Notes: generated from the sequence alone by a model not told the origin. 64,000 bases of DNA from Cymodocea nodosa (GCA_036874045.1 CM072339.1:3107501-3171500), one strand, 5' to 3'. Positions 12,851 through 26,690 are shown, counted from the stretch's first letter. A program made the numbers and translations.

Positions 12851-13689
12851 ACACACACTAGATCAAGCTTGGGATATTGTGACGGTCCAGTCTTTTGTGA
12901 CAGATTTATTGATATCGTGACAAATGTTTCTTTTGATTCTCACTGGTATTCTAACATTAACCATTTGTGACTCACCAATTTATATATATATATTGCGACA
13001 AAGGCATTTTCTTATATGTAACAGTTTTTTATAACTGTCACTAAAACATATAACGATAGACACAAATATGTTCGGAGAATAACAAAAAAATGATGGAAAT
13101 AAAAATTAAGGAAAAATGTCACGTTTTCCTGACATACGGTTTTCCTGACATACATTTGTATATATAATAAAAAATAACGAAATTTACAAATTAAATATTT
13201 TTATACGTAACACAAAATAATAAAATCTGAATTTGAAATGGTAAAAAAAAAAAAATTTCAAATTTCAACTTAAAAGTTAAGGATAAGATAAAAATAAGCA
13301 TATAAATAAATTTTCTAGACAATTATCATGTATAAAATATTAGCTAAATAGATTTGGATTATATTTTAATAAAAACTAGATTACGTTCTAATATATATCA
13401 AGTTAAATTTCAATATAATCTATATTACATTTCAATTTAATTTTACCATTTTAGATTTCAATAATATATTTTAAATTTCACCATTTTAAAATATAATTTT
13501 TCATTTATTTCTTCTCTTTCTGTTCTCTTTTCTTCCATGTATGCAAAGATCGCAGAAAAACGATTTACCATCGCTTTCTGAGGATTAAGGTAAAAAAAAA
13601 ATAAAGACGAAAAATATTTTTATATTCTGGAATACTCAGAAATTATTGAAATTAAATTTCGAAACTTTTTTTTCCTTTTGTTTTTCCCA
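12851..13689. other. AT-rich upstream region of the UBTD gene
   Basis: Strongly AT-rich with repeated short TGTGACA/TGACA words near 12885-13060, reminiscent of subterminal repeats of degenerate DNA transposons, but no terminal inverted repeats were found. It forms the distal upstream region of the gene starting at 13981. Confidence 0.3.
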
Positions 13690-13980
13690 TCTACAGGTAG
13701 GGGCAAAATAGACTTTTCACAATCGGAGGTCTTCTAGAATAGGTTGTTCGAGAGCGTAACAACCGGGCTTACACTGGAAGGGAATTTTACGGACAGTACA
13801 GAGCGAAGCTTCTCACGACAAAAAAAGAAAGGAAAAAGAAAAGGCAAAGCAAAAGCGGTGAATTATGTGGAGTGACTGAGACGACCGGATGCGGAAGAAA
13901 TAAGAGAAGAAGAAGGACAAGCGCACCGATCTAGACTAGTCCAGCTCCACTGGTGTTCTCGTCCAACCCACAGCGAGACG
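13690..13980 (+). promoter_or_regulatory. Probable proximal promoter and 5' leader of the UBTD gene
   Basis: GC content rises sharply relative to the AT-rich upstream sequence. A purine-rich tract (about 13821-13850) precedes the ATG at 13981. No clear TATA box is visible at the expected distance, so the transcription start is not placed. Confidence 0.35.
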
Positions 13981-16900
13981 ATGGGCTGTGCCGGATCTTC
14001 GCTTGCCGATGGAGAAGGTGAGTCCCGATTTCTCTGCCTCCTGATTTCATTCCCTTTTCCTATACCGCCAAATCACTTGCTCCTTTGCGTGATGTGCATC
14101 TCAGCCGTGACCGATTGTGAGGGGTAGACGCTGAATTACGTGATATTTTCTAGTCCTTTCAGTGGATGCTAAAAATTGGTTGCGGTGCCGTACTGTAGTA
14201 GTATAGGCTTTCGTAGCCGTGAATAGATTGTGCATTCTGTAAGTGGTCCAATGGTTGTCGGAGGCGGCGATTTCAAGGAATTAGTAAGATTTTTAAAATT
14301 TTTCACAACGATCAGAAGATGAAGTATAATTTGACTTGATTTTTGGATGTCTAGAGCTTGCTTGTCAAAAAATGAATCAATTTAGGCATTCGTGATGGTA
14401 ACAACTCTCTCGAGTCTGGCATGTATGTTGGCCTGTTCCTCTTCTTTTTGATGTACCGATGTATCTTGACAAGTGATCGTTGTCCTTGTCACTGGCTGCA
14501 GGCAATGTTGCTACCATTATAGTGGCTTTGGCATCGATGTTGTAAATGTATGTGTACGCCTAGCGGTTGCATGATTAAGAATTTTATAATTCGTTTATAG
14601 TACAGTATCTTTTATGGTTTTGTAAATGGTAATAGACACACGAAGCAGTAAACAAATTAAGTGTCTGTACTTTGAATTGATACATCTCGTCGAAGAGTTT
14701 TCAATAGCACTATTGCTTTGTATCTTACTGAGCGACTGTCTTAATTATAGTATTCATCAGGTAGGATTTCTGGAGTTTCTTGAAATGAATCCCTTGATAA
14801 CAAGCACCATGCCTTTATCGTACTTTATGGGTTGGGTATCAATTGTATTGTAATTTGCCTCTTTAAAGTTTCTTTTATGAAAGCCACTAGGCCAAAGTGC
14901 AGTGTGTTACTTTATTGACGCATATATTGCTGTCTTCATTTAGCTGTCTAAAAATTTGTAAGTGAAATAAATTCATGCAGTTGAAAATTACCATAAGTTA
15001 CTCAAATGAAAGTACTCCCTGTTCAGCATGGGTCTTTTGCTATTATTAGCTACACTGAGAGCACATACTTTTGGAGACATGAAATCCAACAAGATATTGA
15101 CTGCAATGTGTTTTTGGTTGTATTAAACCTTTTGCAACTCAGTTTCACTTTTGATTATTGAACTTATGGGGTGCCATCTTATTCTCCACTCCATATTTTT
15201 CTGATTTAGTCTCCTGTACACATTTTATCGGAACGTTCTCACATGAAAAGGGCAAGGAATAAGCTTGTGGCATATATAAATGGGTTCCTCTCTTCATAGC
15301 CAAATGATTCTAAGTTGACTGTCCATATCACAACATGGAGCCAAATCTAGAAAGAAGCTTAAGTCCTTGTCAGTATATCTTTGTATCCAAAAGTGAGATA
15401 TGCAGCGACTAAAAAGAGGCCACAAGCTAGGAAGAATGTTCAAATAACCTTAAATTGCTCCACTTCATACCATTAATTAACGTCTTAGACAAACAAGGGA
15501 CTCAAGAAGTGGTTTTATATAAATGATTTTCTTTATTCATAGTCAATTTTGAGTTACAATAGGGATAGGCTTCAAATACAAGCTATCATAGTCTTTCATA
15601 TTTCTGTAATTTCAGCAAAGCTTTCAAGGCAGCATAAACTTTTTTTTTCTTTTTTGATCATCTCAGAGGTTAGCAAGAAACTTCAAAAGCCAAAATCTTG
15701 GAAACATTCTCAGCCAATAACAAGGGAACAACTCAAACAGATGCGTGAGGAGTTTTGGGATACAGCTCCTCACTATGGTGGCCGAAAAGGTGATCATTTG
15801 CCATCGTTTTTTGTCAACATTCTCCTAATATTTTATGTTAGAATTGTTTAAATCTTTAACATTTAATTGTAACTGTTTCAGAATTTTTTATTTATTTCAC
15901 AAAAAATGTCCACTCATTGATGTATGTGAGGAGCTTTGAGACAAGAAATATTCTTCTGCAGTTTTGACATTAGAGATTAACAGAATTACATTTTTTGTAA
16001 GTTACATAATTTGATGAATAAACTGTTTGGTCCAGTTTGTTTGAGTGCTTTGCCTTCATTATGGTAAATTTTTTAGATCAGATATCTATACATGTTGCAT
16101 TTTTTGTCTAAACTTCAAAGTGCTTTCCTGAGTTCATTATTTTTTAAATGAACAAAACTATTGAAAGTCAATTCTGGATTGTTAAGATCCAAATCTGTCT
16201 GAAATTTTAATTTTTTACCTAAACAATTCCAAACTGTTCATGATTAGATTTTTTCCTTTGGAAAAAGGATGAATTATGAGATTGATCAATGTTGTAAAAA
16301 ATGGAAAACGAACATTATATGGATTGAAAAAAAAAGGTTTTTTTAAAAAACAGATGTTTAAACAGGCTTCTTTTTGAAAAAAGGGTATAAATTTTAAAAA
16401 TACATACTGATATTTAATACATTTAAAAATATACAAATATTAGTTGTACAACACATATTATATGGCATTACCTCTGGAATAGATCCTTGATTTGCTAAAA
16501 TGATTTGTATAAACGTAAAATACACATTTATATGCCCATTTAATTTCATCTGTATAAGCAGCCAGTTTTTGAAAAAAAATGTTTTAGATATGAAACCATT
16601 TAATCCGTTTTTTACAGCAATGAGATTGATAGTGTCAATTTATATTGGTAAAAATGTACTATTCCAACAGTATCTGTCAGACCATTACTGTGGATACCCA
16701 ATTGCATTTGTTTACGGTGCACATACAACTGTCTCCATCACTTTGTTATCTTTCATTTTAACATGGATAATATGAATTCCTGCCAAAACCACTCAGTTAC
16801 ATTCTTGATAATTGAAGACTACAAATCCTAGTTATCAACTTTAAAACTCTGAACTACCCTTCTATCCCAATCCAACCATCTTACCCACCAAACAACAAAG

Positions 16901-18406
16901 GGGATGGTAATCCATATCTTGGAAAGACAACCCTACTGATCCATGTAGATATGCCAGTGTGGCAGTGACAGCAGAAGTCACTTATATTGACAGGAGCAAT
17001 ATCATCCAACTCAATGTACTATGCCAGTTTCTGAGATTCTGACAAGAAGTGCTATTAATCTTCACGGGCAGCTTCTATTCAGGAAATTGTTGCAGCGTTT
17101 TAATGCCAGCCGAGAAAGAACCACACCATGACAAAGTTGCCACACAAAAGACTCAACCTCAGGTGGCATACGGCTATTCCAAACAAAATTAGCTGATGTG
17201 TTCCTCCACCATGTAACAGGTGAAAGCACCACTGCAATGCCATTATCATAAATGAGCGTCAGTCTGAAAATTTTGATGAACCAAAGGACTTCAAGAGAGG
17301 AAGAAGGTTAACAAACTATTGATATCAACATCATGGTAACCCTTCTAAAACTTATGTTTAAACCATCTCTACTGCAGAATGTACACATCCTCAAAGAAGG
17401 TGTAACATCAAGGGCACACAGAATGCTCATTCCCCAGTCAACTATCCAGCTAGATCCTAGACCAAGTCCGACAACCTACCATTCCCTTAGCTTCTCTAGT
17501 TGTTGGTGCAAATGGATAACATTAGCTGTGGAAGACATTACGATAAAGGTCTGGCAAGTACTCTATGAACATGAATCATTTGGTGCAAAGTTTAATGCTT
17601 TTCAAATTGAATAGAGCAGTTATGGTCTGATTTTATGTGACAGCTATTGTACTTCATAGAGAATTATTATATAAAATGTCAAATCTCTCTGGATTTTTAT
17701 TTGGCCATTTGCTTGCTAATATGTGGATATACGTCAGTCCTGGATGATTACCATTCCCAGTACTCTTTTATTGACACTAGGGTCTCACTGCCGCATCATC
17801 TTCTGGGCATCATGCTAAATGGTGGAATGGTAGATTGAGTTCTTATTTCATGGGAGCCAAGAAGCAATAACAAGTAATAATTTATTCCAAATTGAATATA
17901 ATGTCAGAACATATTTCAAATTGTTAAACACTGATTTCAATGAATAGAATCTGAGCTGAGGTCCTTTCCACTTGATAATACGTTGAATAACTGATGATTC
18001 CACAGTGAGGAGCTAAGACCTCACTGCTAAATTGTTGCATTCTTAACGTTACCTGTCTAGGAAAGATACAAAATTCTTTCCGAGCTCCAAATCATTTATG
18101 TTTTGTTCATCATGGCAGAAATCTGGGATGCACTGCGTGCTGCTGCAGAAGCTGAACTGAGTCTTGCACAAGCTATAGTTGACAGTGCGGGTGTTATTGT
18201 TCAAAGTGCCGACATGACTCTCTGTTACGACGAAAGAGGTACTGCTTAATTGTTTATTTTCTACTTGCAAATGATGTTCTTGGTATATTTTGTCATATTT
18301 TGTTTAGTACATGGTATACTGAAAATTTTACCTCTCTACAGGTGCTAAATATGAATTGCCAAAGTACGTTATAAGTGAGCCAACTAATTTAATTCGAGAA
18401 AGCTGA
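13981..18406 (+). CDS. Ubiquitin domain-containing protein (plant UBTD / DC-UbP type), 114 aa, four exons
   Basis: Predicted exons are 13981-14017, 15667-15789, 18119-18238 and 18342-18406. All introns are GT-AG with phase 1 joins, summing to 345 nt. The protein begins MGCAGSS, a classic N-myristoylation start (Gly2, small residue at position 6), which suggests membrane association (inference). Exon 2 gives KPKSWKHSQPITREQLKQM and EFWDTAPHYGGRK; exon 3 gives EIWDALRAAAEAELSLAQAI and a YDERG end; exon 4 ends with ELPKYVISEPTNLI and RES. This is the DC-UbP/UBTD ubiquitin-binding N-domain, which in plants forms nearly the whole protein, whereas animal UBTD1/2 add a ubiquitin-like domain. The length fits plant family members of about 115 residues. 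Introns are 1649, 2329 and 103 nt. An AATAAA lies at 18427-18432. There is no lesion, so the gene appears functional. Exon joins were chosen by eye from frame and splice consensus. Confidence 0.9.
16900..17230 (-). pseudogene. LINE reverse-transcriptase zinc-binding domain remnant inside UBTD intron 2
   Basis: On the minus strand around 17210-17090 the translation reads NTSANFVWNSRMPPEVESF then VWQLCHGVVLSRLALKRC, the pattern of the zf-RVT domain at the C-terminus of plant L1-type LINE ORF2 (W-n-P-k-v-f-W-l-h-g). Frames are broken on either side. The fragment is old and probably has no effect on splicing. Confidence 0.5.
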
Positions 18407-19079
18407 CTTTGCAGATGTCAGACGTGAATAAAGGAAAGTAATGTAAATTCTTTGGTTCAACTCCCTTCTCTCTTTGAATTTGAGCTTGAGATTCTCCTCT
18501 ATGACCTTTAACATGATACCTTCCCCTGAAGTCCCCATGGTATCCATGTTCATAAGCTTATTACTGGCTTCTGTATAAATTCAGTTAACATATTCTCCGA
18601 ATATATGAATGACACTCCCATGTTGTGCTTTTCGTCATTTTCTCATTTTGACTTGTCGCCATTTTCATTTTGGATAATGGTAATTTTTTTGCTTGATTAG
18701 AACCTAGAATTTTCTCCAACACAGGGTAGACCACTTGACAGTACTTGCCACTATTCTTGATTCTGAAAATGAACGTACGCAGCTTGACTACTTAACTTCA
18801 ACAGCAGTTATGCCATCAACACCTTTGGTCACGAAGATTCTTCCACCAATGTGAATGGAATTTGCAATGGTTGCGACCATGATGCAGGACGGAAACACCA
18901 CAATTGAACTTGGAATTTACCAAGCTCATACTACAAAATCACCGAGGATTTTCTTAGAATCTCAAAGAAGAAAGGAAATATGAAATTTTATTAATGCAAA
19001 GCTCTACCATCTAAGTTAACAAGAACTCCTTAGATAACTTGTCCCCATTATTCAAACAACAATAACAACAGCCTGTTCT
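18407..19079. other. 3' flank of the UBTD gene
   Basis: Contains the candidate polyadenylation signal at 18427-18432 and otherwise non-coding sequence. No further conserved reading frame was recognised. Confidence 0.4.
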
Positions 19080-19370
19080 ATAAATTTATTACATTAAGTT
19101 GGTTATATTGATCTTTTTCTTTCCTATATTTTGATCTATAATCAAATCTTTGGTTAAATTATATAAATTTAAATTTATTTTCATAACTCCTAATCAAGTA
19201 TTTTTAGATCTTTTTTCTATTTTTTAGTTTTTCTATATTCATTAATTTTTCTCTTCTAATTGATGTATCTTTTGGCTTCTTAAGGATATGATTAAACCAC
19301 TTAGTTAATTTTTTCTTATCTTCACTTGGTGTAATTTCTATTTTATTCCTAGTAAAATAATTTTTTTAAC
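19080..19370 (-). pseudogene. RTE-type LINE 3' end remnant
   Basis: The minus strand reads NKIEITPSEDKKKLTKWFNH, then ILKKPKDTSIRRE. This matches the conserved C-terminal stretch of plant RTE LINE reverse transcriptases (P-I-E-D-K-m-r-e-r-L-R-W-F-G-H-v-x-R-R-P-x-D-x-P-v-R-R). Stops and drift are abundant, and the 5' part was not found. Confidence 0.55.
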
Positions 19371-20099
19371 TTATCTTTTATAATATTATCATTCATCCAT
19401 TTAAACATTTATATCTATAAAAATAACTTTTTACACATAATCATGTTTTACAATTTAACATTCTAAACTAATTAAATGTCAACAATACATTTCTTTATAA
19501 GGATTTGACAAAAAGTTTTAAGATAAAGACAAAGTTCATATCAAAAGAAAGCAATCTATGATTTAAAATAAAGTCCTTAAGCATAGTTTGAAAAATTCAA
19601 ACACAATCATCGAGAAGAGTGGATTCAAAAGATGTGTCATAGATCATGTTGTCACTTGTCAACGATCTTCAATTGCTTGTGTATAATATCTTAATTGCAA
19701 GATGTGACGCAAAGTGTATATGATGCATTTTGTTAGGAAAAAAAAAAAAAACTATGTTACTTTGTAAGAATTGAATTTGCGTATTCTAATCGTAGCATTA
19801 TCTTAAAGAAAATGTCTTGGAGTTACACTTCAAGCCGTAGGACGTTTAGTATGCAAGTCAGAGGATACACACAAAACAAAATCCGCCATTCTAGGAGGGC
19901 ATTTCCAGCCTCTTTAAGGATCCAAAGAAATAAAAAAGGCTTATTAAAAAATTAATCTATTTGACTACCACACAACCTAACATTGCCCATGTTATTAGTC
20001 TACCCTTCAATTCATGCATGAACAGCCACATGTATACTTTTATTCATCGGAATACCACGTAAATGCCTTATTTACAAAAGAAAAATGTCATCTCATAGT
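19371..20099. other. Unassigned AT-rich sequence
   Basis: No reading frame of note. The last part may be the beginning of the decayed copia RNase H region that becomes recognisable from about 20100. Confidence 0.3.
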
Positions 20100-20570
20100 A
20101 GAAATCAACCTCAAGTTACTACACATATGTCAATAGAAATCTTATTACATGACAAATCAAGAAACAATATGCTATCTTACAATCCAATGTTGAAATAGAA
20201 TGTAAGTCGATGGCATAGACTGTCTGTGAAATGATGTAAATCAAGTCATTACTAATGGAACTTGAGTTCACAATAGAAACTTCAGTGGTAATGCATTATG
20301 ACAAACAATTATTATATTTATCACAAATAATCCTACCTTTTGTGAAAAGATCAAATATATTGAGACTGATTATCATTATACATGAGATATAATGATGCAT
20401 AGACTTATATGCATAATCTTCAGAATAACCTATTGATACAATAATAATAATAATCTGAGTTATAATCTCACCGAGTGAGAAATCAACTTGCAAATATCTT
20501 TACAAAAGATTTGGGTGTTGAGACATTTAAGTGATACAATCGATATGTATGTTCCAGGAGTAGTAAAGTG
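20100..20570 (+). pseudogene. Ty1/copia RNase H remnant
   Basis: Translation in broken frames gives the copia RNase H succession: SNVEIECKSMA (from about 20190), TVCEMM-IKSLLMELEF, VVMHYDKQLLYLSQ, then at 20484-20530 NQLANIFTKDLGVETFK, the near-invariant copia C-terminal motif (Q-L-A-D-I-F-T-K-x-L). Stops interrupt it repeatedly. The upstream parts of the element are not recognised. Confidence 0.68.
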
Positions 20571-20794
20571 CAAAATAAATGGACCCTTACATGAATTAAT
20601 ATTAAGTGGGATTAAGTATTATATATGTGATTTTAGTTACACATTATTTATCTTGCACTAGCCTTCCTTGTATAATATTTATATATAAAGACCTTTATGC
20701 TTCGTTAATATATCATTGCACTTCCATCATTTCTTTTTTCTCATGTACGCATCAATCAAGTTTTGTGTGCATAATTGATTTTCAGCAGTGTCGT

Positions 20795-22980
20795 TTAAGT
20801 ATTTTCTAATTTATTTCTAAAAGTCACGTTATTCCTATCAGTCCATAAACTCCATAGGATAGCTAAAATTAAGACATTCCAGGATGCAGCTTGAATACTA
20901 GATTTGCAATGGCTATGGAGAGACAGCATTTTGTAATGGCATATCATTAAGAAAAAGTATCGAGTTGGTAAGAAATCCCAAATTTCAATGGGAATGGAGT
21001 AGTAATACAAAATATGATTTGTGGTTTCAAGACATATGTTGCGAACTTGCAAGTGTGGTCTCTAGACCAACACCCCTTTAATAGATTTTCTTTAGATAAA
21101 ATCTTACTTTGTAACTCTTGTCACCCAAATAGTTTAATTTTGTGTGGAACTTTAGCTTTCCATATATGCAATTATACAAAGGAGTTTGCAGGCCTCCATC
21201 ATTCAGAATCAAGTAACAAGTATGAGCTTGTATCCTCCATTATTCGTCTGAGTCCATATTACCTCTTCCTTCACATTACACATTGTCAAAGAAAATAGTC
21301 ACTGTTGGAAGCTTGCATTGATAATTAGACGTATGGGATCAATGCTGTAGATTAATCTATCCAGGCCAAGATTTAATTTTCTAGCCGTTGTTGTAAGGGT
21401 AATTTTTGCTATTTCTTACAACAGCAAAAGGCAATGGGAAGGAATGTTTTAAAGATATTGTTCCACCAGTAGCCCTCTAAAATAGAGTCGATTCCCCATT
21501 CCATGGTGAGATGCAGGTGAATATATCTAGGGAGGGAGAAATCTTAGTGAGAGCTTCCCAAATAGGGGGTGTGGAATGTGTTTGGAATTAAGAAGCCCTC
21601 CAAGTTTTCTAGCTCTGATTAGAGCTGCTGTTCCTGGATAGGATTTTCCACAATAATTCTCCTTTTATTGCATTAAAGAAAGCGCATAGATTAATAATAC
21701 CAAGATCACCTTGACGTGTGGATTTTCTAATCTTATCAATCTTGCCTTCCACGCCAGATACGGAGGTGTAGTGTGAAAAGATGGTACGCAGGAATTGCAA
21801 GAGAGAATGGTCTGTCATCGTTTTCCTTTTGTTTGCAAGGCAAGCCAAACTTAAATTAAAGATAAGAAAAACTCTAGTTATAACAACGCAATGGAGAAGA
21901 GTTTACAAACAGAGTTTGATTAAGAAAACAACAAACTGCATCCGGACAAAGGGCTGAGAGCATTAAACCACCGAAAGCGATAGACAAAAACAAAAGGGAA
22001 GCCAACATAGAAAGGTCAGATAAGTAATTGGAGAAGAGCTTACAAATAGAGTTTGACTAAGAAAACAACAAACTGCATCCGGACAAAGGGCTGAGAGCAT
22101 CAAGTTCAAATCGACCCGGGTATTGTTAGCATTATTGGAGCTAACAAGTAAAGATACAACATACCAATCCTAAATTGAAATAGTCTTTTTTGCAGCATCA
22201 ACACTTACATCTGAAAAAGAATATTCTAACTAAAAAATACATAAGTTGATAATTCTATAGAATATCAAGGTAATATTTCAGCTAAAATAATCTCTCATCA
22301 TTGTTACTCTTTCCCCGGTGGAGAGATACTTGGGTTTCCAACTATCATGTTTGGGATTATATTTAGCAATCACTAGGTTCCCGTAACTAATCTTTGTTTT
22401 TCTATAGTGAAGAGGAACGAACCCTAAGGTAAGGTAACAGCAAATTTTGTGTTTTACATTCTAGGGTTTTACTAAATTTGAGGGTTTCATCATTTATTAA
22501 TATTTTATTTAGCATGATATTCTTTCTAAATTAATGATGTCATCGTTGGTAAGAGTTAGAAAGATGAGGGTGTCATCGGTATATTGAATGATAATAATTT
22601 CTAGTCCATTTCTTGGAAATTGGATACCATGCATACAATCATTATCCTTGCAAGTTAAAACATTCTATTCAACACATAAGTGAATGGAACGAGAAGTAGG
22701 AGAGGGGATCACCCTATCCTAATCCATTTGAAAACCCAAAATATCCTTTAAAGGTCTCATTGATAAGAATGAAGAGTTTGGCAAGGTATAGAGATAGCCA
22801 TTTATGAGGAAGAAATAAACACTTAAAGAACTTTACCTATATATACAATAGTATTGTCCTAAATAAAAGTACAAATACATCCAACATTGCATGGAAAGTG
22901 GTTGGAACCTCCTTATGATAGTAGGATTGATCTTCTCTAATCTATCATATCAAGCAAAGCACCTCTCCCCCACCCTCAAT
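20795..22980 (-). pseudogene. L1-type LINE ORF2 remnant (reverse transcriptase to zinc-binding domain)
   Basis: Reading right to left on the minus strand: KLFILINETFKGYFGF and a decayed 'GL-x-GDPLSYF' block (about 22790-22700), then the RT catalytic block IIIIQYTDDTLIFLTLTNDD (about 22610-22550) where the usual YADD is YTDD. The thumb-like KIDKIRKSTRQGDLGIINL block falls in the frame 21609-21848, and the zf-RVT end ILAILWSLWTDRNNVTFRNK in the frame 20795-21052. The order matches plant L1 ORF2. Many stops are present. Endonuclease and ORF1 were not found. Confidence 0.75.
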
Positions 22981-24127
22981 ATGACCGACATTTTTTAATC
23001 TTCCTAAAACACCCTTTAAATGTATAACTTACCAACAAATTTAAGTTGCCAGATCCTAATCAAATTTATAACATACCAATGAATTATCTTTCTAAACTAC
23101 ATTCAAATTACAATTAATTTATTTAAATGTTATAATTAATTAAATTATAAATAAATGTGCATTCCTTACTGTCTTTCCATTCCATTCAAAATTTCCAAAT
23201 TTACTTCATTCCATTTTGGAAGACTGTTACTTAAGAACATTACAAAAAGAGTCAAGAGGACAAGAAACCAAGAATAATATTCGAAGATTTCATTTAAATG
23301 TTAGACCATTACAACAAAACTTCAAATTATCGACAGGTACTTATTGATGGATTAAATCATGTCAATATTTTTAATTTACTGATGACAAAAATTCCATCAG
23401 TAAATTGACCATGCCACTATTAATGGTCTAACATTGATACTTTCTATCGTCAATTTTCCTGATAGAATTTTCATCAACAAATCAACGATAATGATAACAA
23501 AGCCCAAATTCCTGATAGATCTAGAAAGAAATATAAAATATCTTGCAATAGCCTTCGTCTTGGGCTCATAAAAGAGTGGCAAAATTCAAGAAACAGATCT
23601 AGGGATGGCAACTCATACCTCCAAGAGGTCTCCATATCATACAAGTTCTTTTAAAGTTAATGTTTTGCATGATACAATCCAAATAAAAGTTTAATTAAAA
23701 TCAATTGATAACAATTAAAAGATCCATTTTCATATATGTTAGAATATAAGTCTAATCTATAATCGTGGCCTTTGTCTTTCAATGGTTAGACATTTCTTCA
23801 CAAGTGGTTACATCTCTTTATAGTAAGTGTTATTCATGTGTAATTGGCCACATCTCTTCATGAGTGACATGTGAGTAGTTGCATCGATCCCTTAGTTTAT
23901 GGATGCATGAGTTAGTGATCATGTGAGTTAATTTTTAGTTTCAATGTTAAAAGATGTAAGTACCTTGCACTTTTGTTATGTGTTAAAAAAAAAAAAAGGG
24001 AAAGAATAAAGTACTTGCTCCATTCCAACATCTCTTTTTCCTTATTTGTTTATTTACTTGTTACCTCCTTCGTTTAACAGTTGGTATTAGAACCTCTAAT
24101 GTGTGACAAGTTACATAAGTTGAGTGC
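22981..24127. other. AT-rich spacer, no gene recognised
   Basis: AT-rich sequence containing short direct and inverted words such as 'attccatcag' and 'ttgatgga' (23330-23400) that could come from a degenerate DNA transposon. An A-run sits at 23985-23996. No terminal structure could be defined. Confidence 0.3.
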
Positions 24128-26690
24128 TTACGTTGACGTATCAAATGAAGATATATATATGGTAAAGAGGATGTTGACAACCAAAAGGTGGAAAAGATAT
24201 TGCATTCTCTCACTCCTCATTTTGAGTATATCATAGTGGCAATAAAGGAGGCACACAATTTGGCTGAGATGACCATTGAAATTCTTTAAAATACTTTGTA
24301 AGTACATGAACAAAGATTGAATGAAAAACATATTGTGAAATTTGTGAAGTAATGCATGGTAATAAGAACCACAATGGGTGCTAATCTACTCCAATAAAAA
24401 GTTACAACTAAGAGCAATGGGTAGGAGGCTCACTCAATCATGGTAGATCCAATGGACATGGGAGAGGGATCGAGAAACAACAAGAAATCAAACATCGAGT
24501 ATTATGCATGTCATAAAGATGGTCGTTATGCCTGCAAATGAAAAGGCAAGGTTAAATACCAATCAACAAACATAACACAATATGAAAGTAACGAGGAAGG
24601 AAATTATATTCAACCCATGGCAACAATCAATGAAACTACATCAAAGGACCATACATAGCTATTGAAATCCAGATACACTAAGCACATGTGTGGAGATAAA
24701 ATTTTATTTATATACTTTGATAAAACGGTGCAATGCAAAGTGAAGTTTGTAGATCATAGATATTTACCCACCACTAAATGAGGAAGAATCTTAATCAAGA
24801 TGAAGCATGTAGATCACATGTACAGTTCAAATGTTTTGTATGTGCCTACAATGAATAATAATCTACTTAACTTGGATCAATTGTTGGAAAGGAGATATGA
24901 TCTATGGTATAGTAATCTTTTTATTTTGAATCATTCCGATATACCATTACTCAAGGCTTCACTAATGAAGAATTGAACATTTCATGTAGATATTACAAAT
25001 ATTGATGTGCATGTTTGTCTTAATGCAATAATGTAAAATGAATCATGGTTTTAATTAAAAGCCTGAGGATTCTCTCCCAAGAGAATATTGTGAACAAGTT
25101 ACCTTCCACCCCGATCAAATATGTGTGGCTTGCACATTAGGAAAAGAAAGAAGAATGTGATTTGAAGCTGATGAGAATTAACGTGCAATACAATATCTTG
25201 AACTTTGTTCACTTAACATGTATATGTGGACCGATGAATGTGGCCTCCAATGACCATAATATGTATTCCTACATTTATTGATAACAATACAAGGAAAACA
25301 TGGGTCTATTTCTTGCAACAAAAATCCAAAGTTTTTGATTTTTTCAAAAATTTCAAGACATTAATGGAAAAACAAAATGACCATTTAATCAAGACCTGTA
25401 AGGACCAATGGTGGTAGTGAACATGCATCCAATGATTTCCACAATTTTTGTGAAAAAGAAAATAGGATCCAACATAAAGTCCACATATACTCCTCAACGC
25501 AATAGTGTTACTGAATAAAAGAATGGAATCATAATGAACATGACTAGGAGCATGTTAAAGACTAAAGATATGCCTAACTCTTTTTGAGGAGAAGTTGTTG
25601 TGTGTGTAATTTATTTACTAAACAGATCTCTTACAACATATTTGCATTAAGTGGCTCCTATAGAGGAGGCCTAGAGTAGACACAAGTGTTAAAATTACTT
25701 GGTTCAATAACTTATGCTTATGTTCTTACACAAACAATGACTGAATTAGATAATCATAGTGAAAAATCTATTTTCATTGGTTATATGCATGATGGATATA
25801 AATTGTTTGACCTTATGAAGAATAAAATATTATTTAGCAGGTGTATTATATATGATGAATGTAATGCATGGAAATGGGATAGCCCAACTTCCTGATGCAT
25901 TAAAGACGCATTCATACATATGTGAAGATGTATTTGATGAAGTTGCACGAGAGAGGAGTTCCACAGCTTGCCCACTTGCATGAAGATGAGTGTGGTATCT
26001 CTCACCCACGTCAAGAACATGGACATTCATGTAGAAAAATTGTGGAGGAAGGTCAACGGGGCAATGTGCATGAAGGAGCCCAGCAATCGCATGGAGACCT
26101 TACATCTTGTTAAAGTTACTTCACTTCAACCCATGGAAAGATAAGATATGGGACCTCACACAGTTACCTTTTCAGCCACAAGACTTTATTAGATGTCAAG
26201 TGGGTGTTTAAAGTAAAAAGGAATTCCAATGGCAACCTCGATCATCATAAAGTAAGGTTCGCTGTGAAAGAAAGACTTTGAACAAAAATATGGTTGTAAT
26301 TAATTATTAAGGGGTATTTGCACTAATGGTATACATAGAGGCAATCTCATTAATCTTTGCATTAGCATCTCATTGACGTCTGATGATCTATCAAATGAAC
26401 AAAAGTTTGTATCAAGCAACTTCCGAAGCTAATTTTATAAAAAATCAATCATGAAGATAAGATGTACCGTTTGAAGAAAAAATTTTATGGTTTTAAATAA
26501 GTTCCTTTCATATATAATGTTAGATTCAAGAAGTTCATCACAAACAAGTAATGTTATTATGTGAAGGCAAATAATCATAAAATGCTACCCTAAGATTATT
26601 CGCTGATGATCGACCTTTGTGTTCGCAAGCAATGATATTACGATAATGCAAGAGTTGAAGTAGATTATGATCGATGACAGATCCTGAGGT
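24128..26690 (+). pseudogene. Ty1/copia element 2, degenerate gag to reverse transcriptase (Tork-like)
   Basis: Gag of the UBN2 type is recognisable at about 24160-24330 (VEKILHSLTPHFEYIIVAIK, then HEQRLNEK). A decayed zinc knuckle follows near 24500. The pre-integrase region has MKHVDHMYSSNVLYVPTMNN (24800-24860), integrase has NTRKTWVYFLQQKSKVFDFF (25290-25345), the C-terminal linker IFIGYMHDGYKLFDLMKNK lies at 25770-25826, and RT traces are EDKMYRLKKKFYGFK (26453-26497) and LFADDR (26598-26615). Stops occur throughout. The order and motifs fit the Tork group. No LTRs were identified. Confidence 0.72.

Noticed and set aside
12885-13060. CACTA-type transposon end suggested by repeated TGTGACA words
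   Set aside because: No CACTA terminal sequence, inverted repeat or 3-bp duplication could be located.
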